From Treponema sp. (GTDB lineage: Bacteria; Spirochaetota; Spirochaetia; Treponematales; Breznakiellaceae): DNA of 5,590 nucleotides. The number at the start of each line of letters is the position of its first letter. The first letter of the stretch is position 1. Made by a program: the position numbers and the translations under genes. Under the pieces are notes generated by a model that saw only the letters and a list, made by a program, of their open reading frames with translations, searched no databases and was not told the origin of the DNA. Shown here piece after piece: positions 4,270 to 5,590 of this stretch. The stretch covers positions 1-5,590 of the forward strand of contig JAIRNB010000060.1 of assembly GCA_031258265.1 (NCBI GenBank). The letters run 5' to 3'.

Positions 4270-5590
4270 GTTCCCCCCCTTCCGGCCCGGCGGTCCCCAG
4301 GACCGGAGGACCTTTCCTGGTAGTACCCTCGGTGGAAAAAGGGAGGGGAGGGGGCCACCTGTCCCGCTGCGCCGCCCTGGTCCGGGAAGCCAGGGCCCTG
4401 GGGAGGGAGGCCTTCCTCTTTCCCTGCGGCCCCTATATGCCGCCGGCCCCTGCTCCCGCCCCCTGGACCGGAACCGTCCCCCTCTTGGCCGGCCTGGACC
4501 CCTCCTGGATTACCCCTAAACCGGCGGAAAGGACCTGGAATTTCATCGTCCTGGACCGCTTCCAAACCCCCCCCGGCGAGTACCGCTTCTGGTCCTCCCT
4601 GGGCCCCCTCATCGGCGTTGACGAAGGGGGACCCTGCCGGGACCGCTTCGACTTTTTACTGGACCTGCTCCCCGGCCCGCCGGACCGGAGCCTTCCGAAT
4701 ATCCTGGACCCCGGCCTCCTTCCCCTGCCCCTCAAACGCCGTTCCGCCGGGGATTCAAAAGCCGCCGGGCCCCTCAGGGTTCTCATCAGTTTTGGGGCGG
4801 AAGACCACGCCCGTCTGGGGCAAAGCTGCGCCGCCGCCCTTCTTGCTTCCAGCAGCCGTTTCAATATTCCGGCATGGTTAAATCTCTGTATCTGGGCGCA
4901 TCCGGCGCCAGCGCCGGACCGGGCTATCCGCTCCAACAAAAAAACCATTTGTTTGCGGGGGGGACTCAGTCCCGCCGGGGATAAAGTCCCCGCCGGGGTT
5001 AACCGGGAATCCGCGGGGGAGTTTTTTTGTTCCGCTTCTATCCCTTGCGCGGGCAAACGCTGCGCGTTTGCGCGCATAAGATCGCCGGATGGCAAAACAG
5101 CGGCGGATGCTGCGGTCCCCCGCCGGGAAATAGGGCCGTGTTTTCATAAGCCCCGGGATGCCGGCGGAGAGTCCGGCCTCCATATTACCCTTGTCGATCC
5201 CGGGGGAACCTGGGCCGGGGGGGGGAAGGACCCGGAGAAATTCAGGGTACTGCGGAAGATTCCCTCCCTGGGGGAACACCTGGCCGAATACGATCTCCTG
5301 ATCACCCACTTTGGACTCAGCGCCTTCGAGGCCCTTTATGCCGGGATTCCGGTCATCCTCGTGTCCCCCGGCCCCTATCACCAGCGTCTGGCCAAGGCCG
5401 CGGGTTTTGTTTCCGCCGGCATTGGCGCCGCCGCCGCCAAACGGCTGGGCCGCTTCCTTTCCCGGGACCTGGGGGATCTGCGGGAACACTGCCGTTCCCT
5501 GGCCCGCCGCCACGGCCTTGACGGGGAGGAAGAGAGGGGACGCTTCGCGGATCTAATCGTCTCTTTCCGGCCCCAATTTCTTACCCGCCG
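4266..5590 (+). CDS. SpsG/PseG-like GT-B protein with in-frame repeat insertion (runs off the right edge)
   Basis: The frame is open from ATG 4266 (ATGA overlap with the spsF stop) to the window end: 441 codons, no stop. The N-terminal half has the PseG/SpsG nucleotide-sugar hydrolase signature EKGRGGGHLSRC, with H31 at the place of the catalytic histidine, then VLDRF and LIGVDEGG segments. The second Rossmann half begins PLRVLISFGAEDHARLGQ (about 169-186) and continues with LHITLVDPGG (305-314), YDLLITHFGLSAFEALYAGIPVIL (342-365) and the NQ-like HQ at 372-373. These proteins remove UDP from a sugar intermediate during pseudaminic or legionaminic acid synthesis; some members may be transferases. 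Residues about 196-303 (4851-5174) match nothing in the family. They are translated from a palindromic repeat element, Cys-, Pro- and Arg-rich, sitting between a helix and a strand. Without it the fold appears intact. A G9 run lies at 5217-5225. The pairing with spsF supports the role. Confidence 0.78.
   Translation, partial: MSSPPSGPAVPRTGGPFLVVPSVEKGRGGGHLSRCAALVREARALGREAFLFPCGPYMPPAPAPAPWTGTVPLLAGLDPSWITPKPAERTWNFIVLDRFQTPPGEYRFWSSLGPLIGVDEGGPCRDRFDFLLDLLPGPPDRSLPNILDPGLLPLPLKRRSAGDSKAAGPLRVLISFGAEDHARLGQSCAAALLASSSRFNIPAWLNLCIWAHPAPAPDRAIRSNKKTICLRGGLSPAGDKVPAGVNRESAGEFFCSASIPCAGKRCAFARIRSPDGKTAADAAVPRREIGPCFHKPRDAGGESGLHITLVDPGGTWAGGGKDPEKFRVLRKIPSLGEHLAEYDLLITHFGLSAFEALYAGIPVILVSPGPYHQRLAKAAGFVSAGIGAAAAKRLGRFLSRDLGDLREHCRSLARRHGLDGEEERGRFADLIVSFRPQFLTR
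4894..5050 (-). repeat. Palindromic repeat element, copy inside the spsG-like gene
   Basis: In minus-strand reading, block A (5050-5030) differs from 671-690 by one extra A. Block B is GGAGCGGATAGCCCGG (4934-4919), nearly the same as 726-740. Next comes hairpin 2, TCCGGCGC/GCGCCGGA (4901-4918), then TGCGCCC (4900-4894). Outer stem bases of hairpin 2 match the intergenic copy while inner pairs differ but still pair. The A-B interval here is an extra large palindrome (4935-5031). Upstream of A is another hairpin, GCAAACGC/GCGTTTGC (5053-5071), extended by GCGC pairs. A 7-bp inverted pair CCGGCAT (4869-4875) and ATGCCGG (5158-5164) encloses the whole foreign-looking stretch and may mark its ends; this is only suggestive. 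Confidence 0.75.
4935..5031. repeat. Long imperfect palindrome nested in the repeat element
   Basis: AACAAAAAAAC (4935-4945) and GTTTTTTTGTT (5021-5031) are perfect 11-bp inverted repeats. Inside lie GGGACTCAGTCCC (4961-4973) and two direct copies of CCCGCCGGGG (4971-4980 and 4988-4997, the second inside CCCCGCCGGGG). The arms fall in codons AAC AAA AAA ACC and GAG TTT TTT TGT, so the palindrome is translated. Confidence 0.75.

Noticed and set aside
4851..5174. Frameshift or pseudogene reading of the spsG-like gene
   Set aside because: I read the frame codon by codon from 4266 to 5590 and found no stop, and family motifs before and after the insertion are in the same frame. The gene looks intact within the window.
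4433..5513. Long minus-strand open frames (4433-5095 and 4878-5513) opposite the spsG-like gene
   Set aside because: They arise from high GC content and the mirror of the real frame. Translations are Pro/Gly/Arg-rich with no family motif, while the plus frame carries consistent PseG/SpsG motifs across the same region.

Overview
The window looks like a high-GC spirochaete genome, most likely from the Treponema / Breznakiella group. The main reason is the gene at 832-2454. It has a nucleotidyltransferase-like N-terminus, a radical SAM core and a SPASM domain, the architecture of the spirochaete-restricted 'spiro-SPASM' family. Genus-level placement is inference.

Left edge (1-299, minus strand): the first 99 codons of a Cas3-type HD nuclease, running off the window. 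It has a strong Shine-Dalgarno site and a good sigma70-type promoter. Gap (300-831): no protein gene, but dense signals. These are the cas3 promoter, one isolated 32-bp repeat of type I-C CRISPR form at 441-472, a spacer-like stretch after it that resembles the cas3 promoter, a perfect inverted repeat, and a GC-rich palindromic repeat element just before the next gene.

Right part (832-5590, plus strand): four tightly packed genes with overlapping ends, surely one operon. In order: spiro-SPASM radical SAM protein, GT-A glycosyltransferase, SpsF-type cytidylyltransferase, and an SpsG/PseG-type GT-B protein that runs off the right edge. SpsF and SpsG/PseG proteins serve in making CMP-activated nonulosonic (sialic-acid-like) or related surface sugars. 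The operon therefore probably makes and attaches a surface or flagellar glycan; the exact sugar cannot be read from sequence.

Three observations stand out. (1) The stretch directly after the solitary CRISPR repeat matches the cas3 -10 region at 19 of 22 aligned positions, and the match begins at the first base after the repeat. This is what a crRNA-like autorepressor of cas genes would look like. (2) The palindromic element in the gap recurs in inverted orientation inside the spsG-like gene. There it is read in frame and adds about 105 residues in a loop between a helix and a strand. The two copies share sequence blocks, and one hairpin differs by compensating changes. (3) The spsF gene carries two separate 15-bp tandem repeat expansions, and the operon contains several G or C homopolymer runs of 7 to 9.
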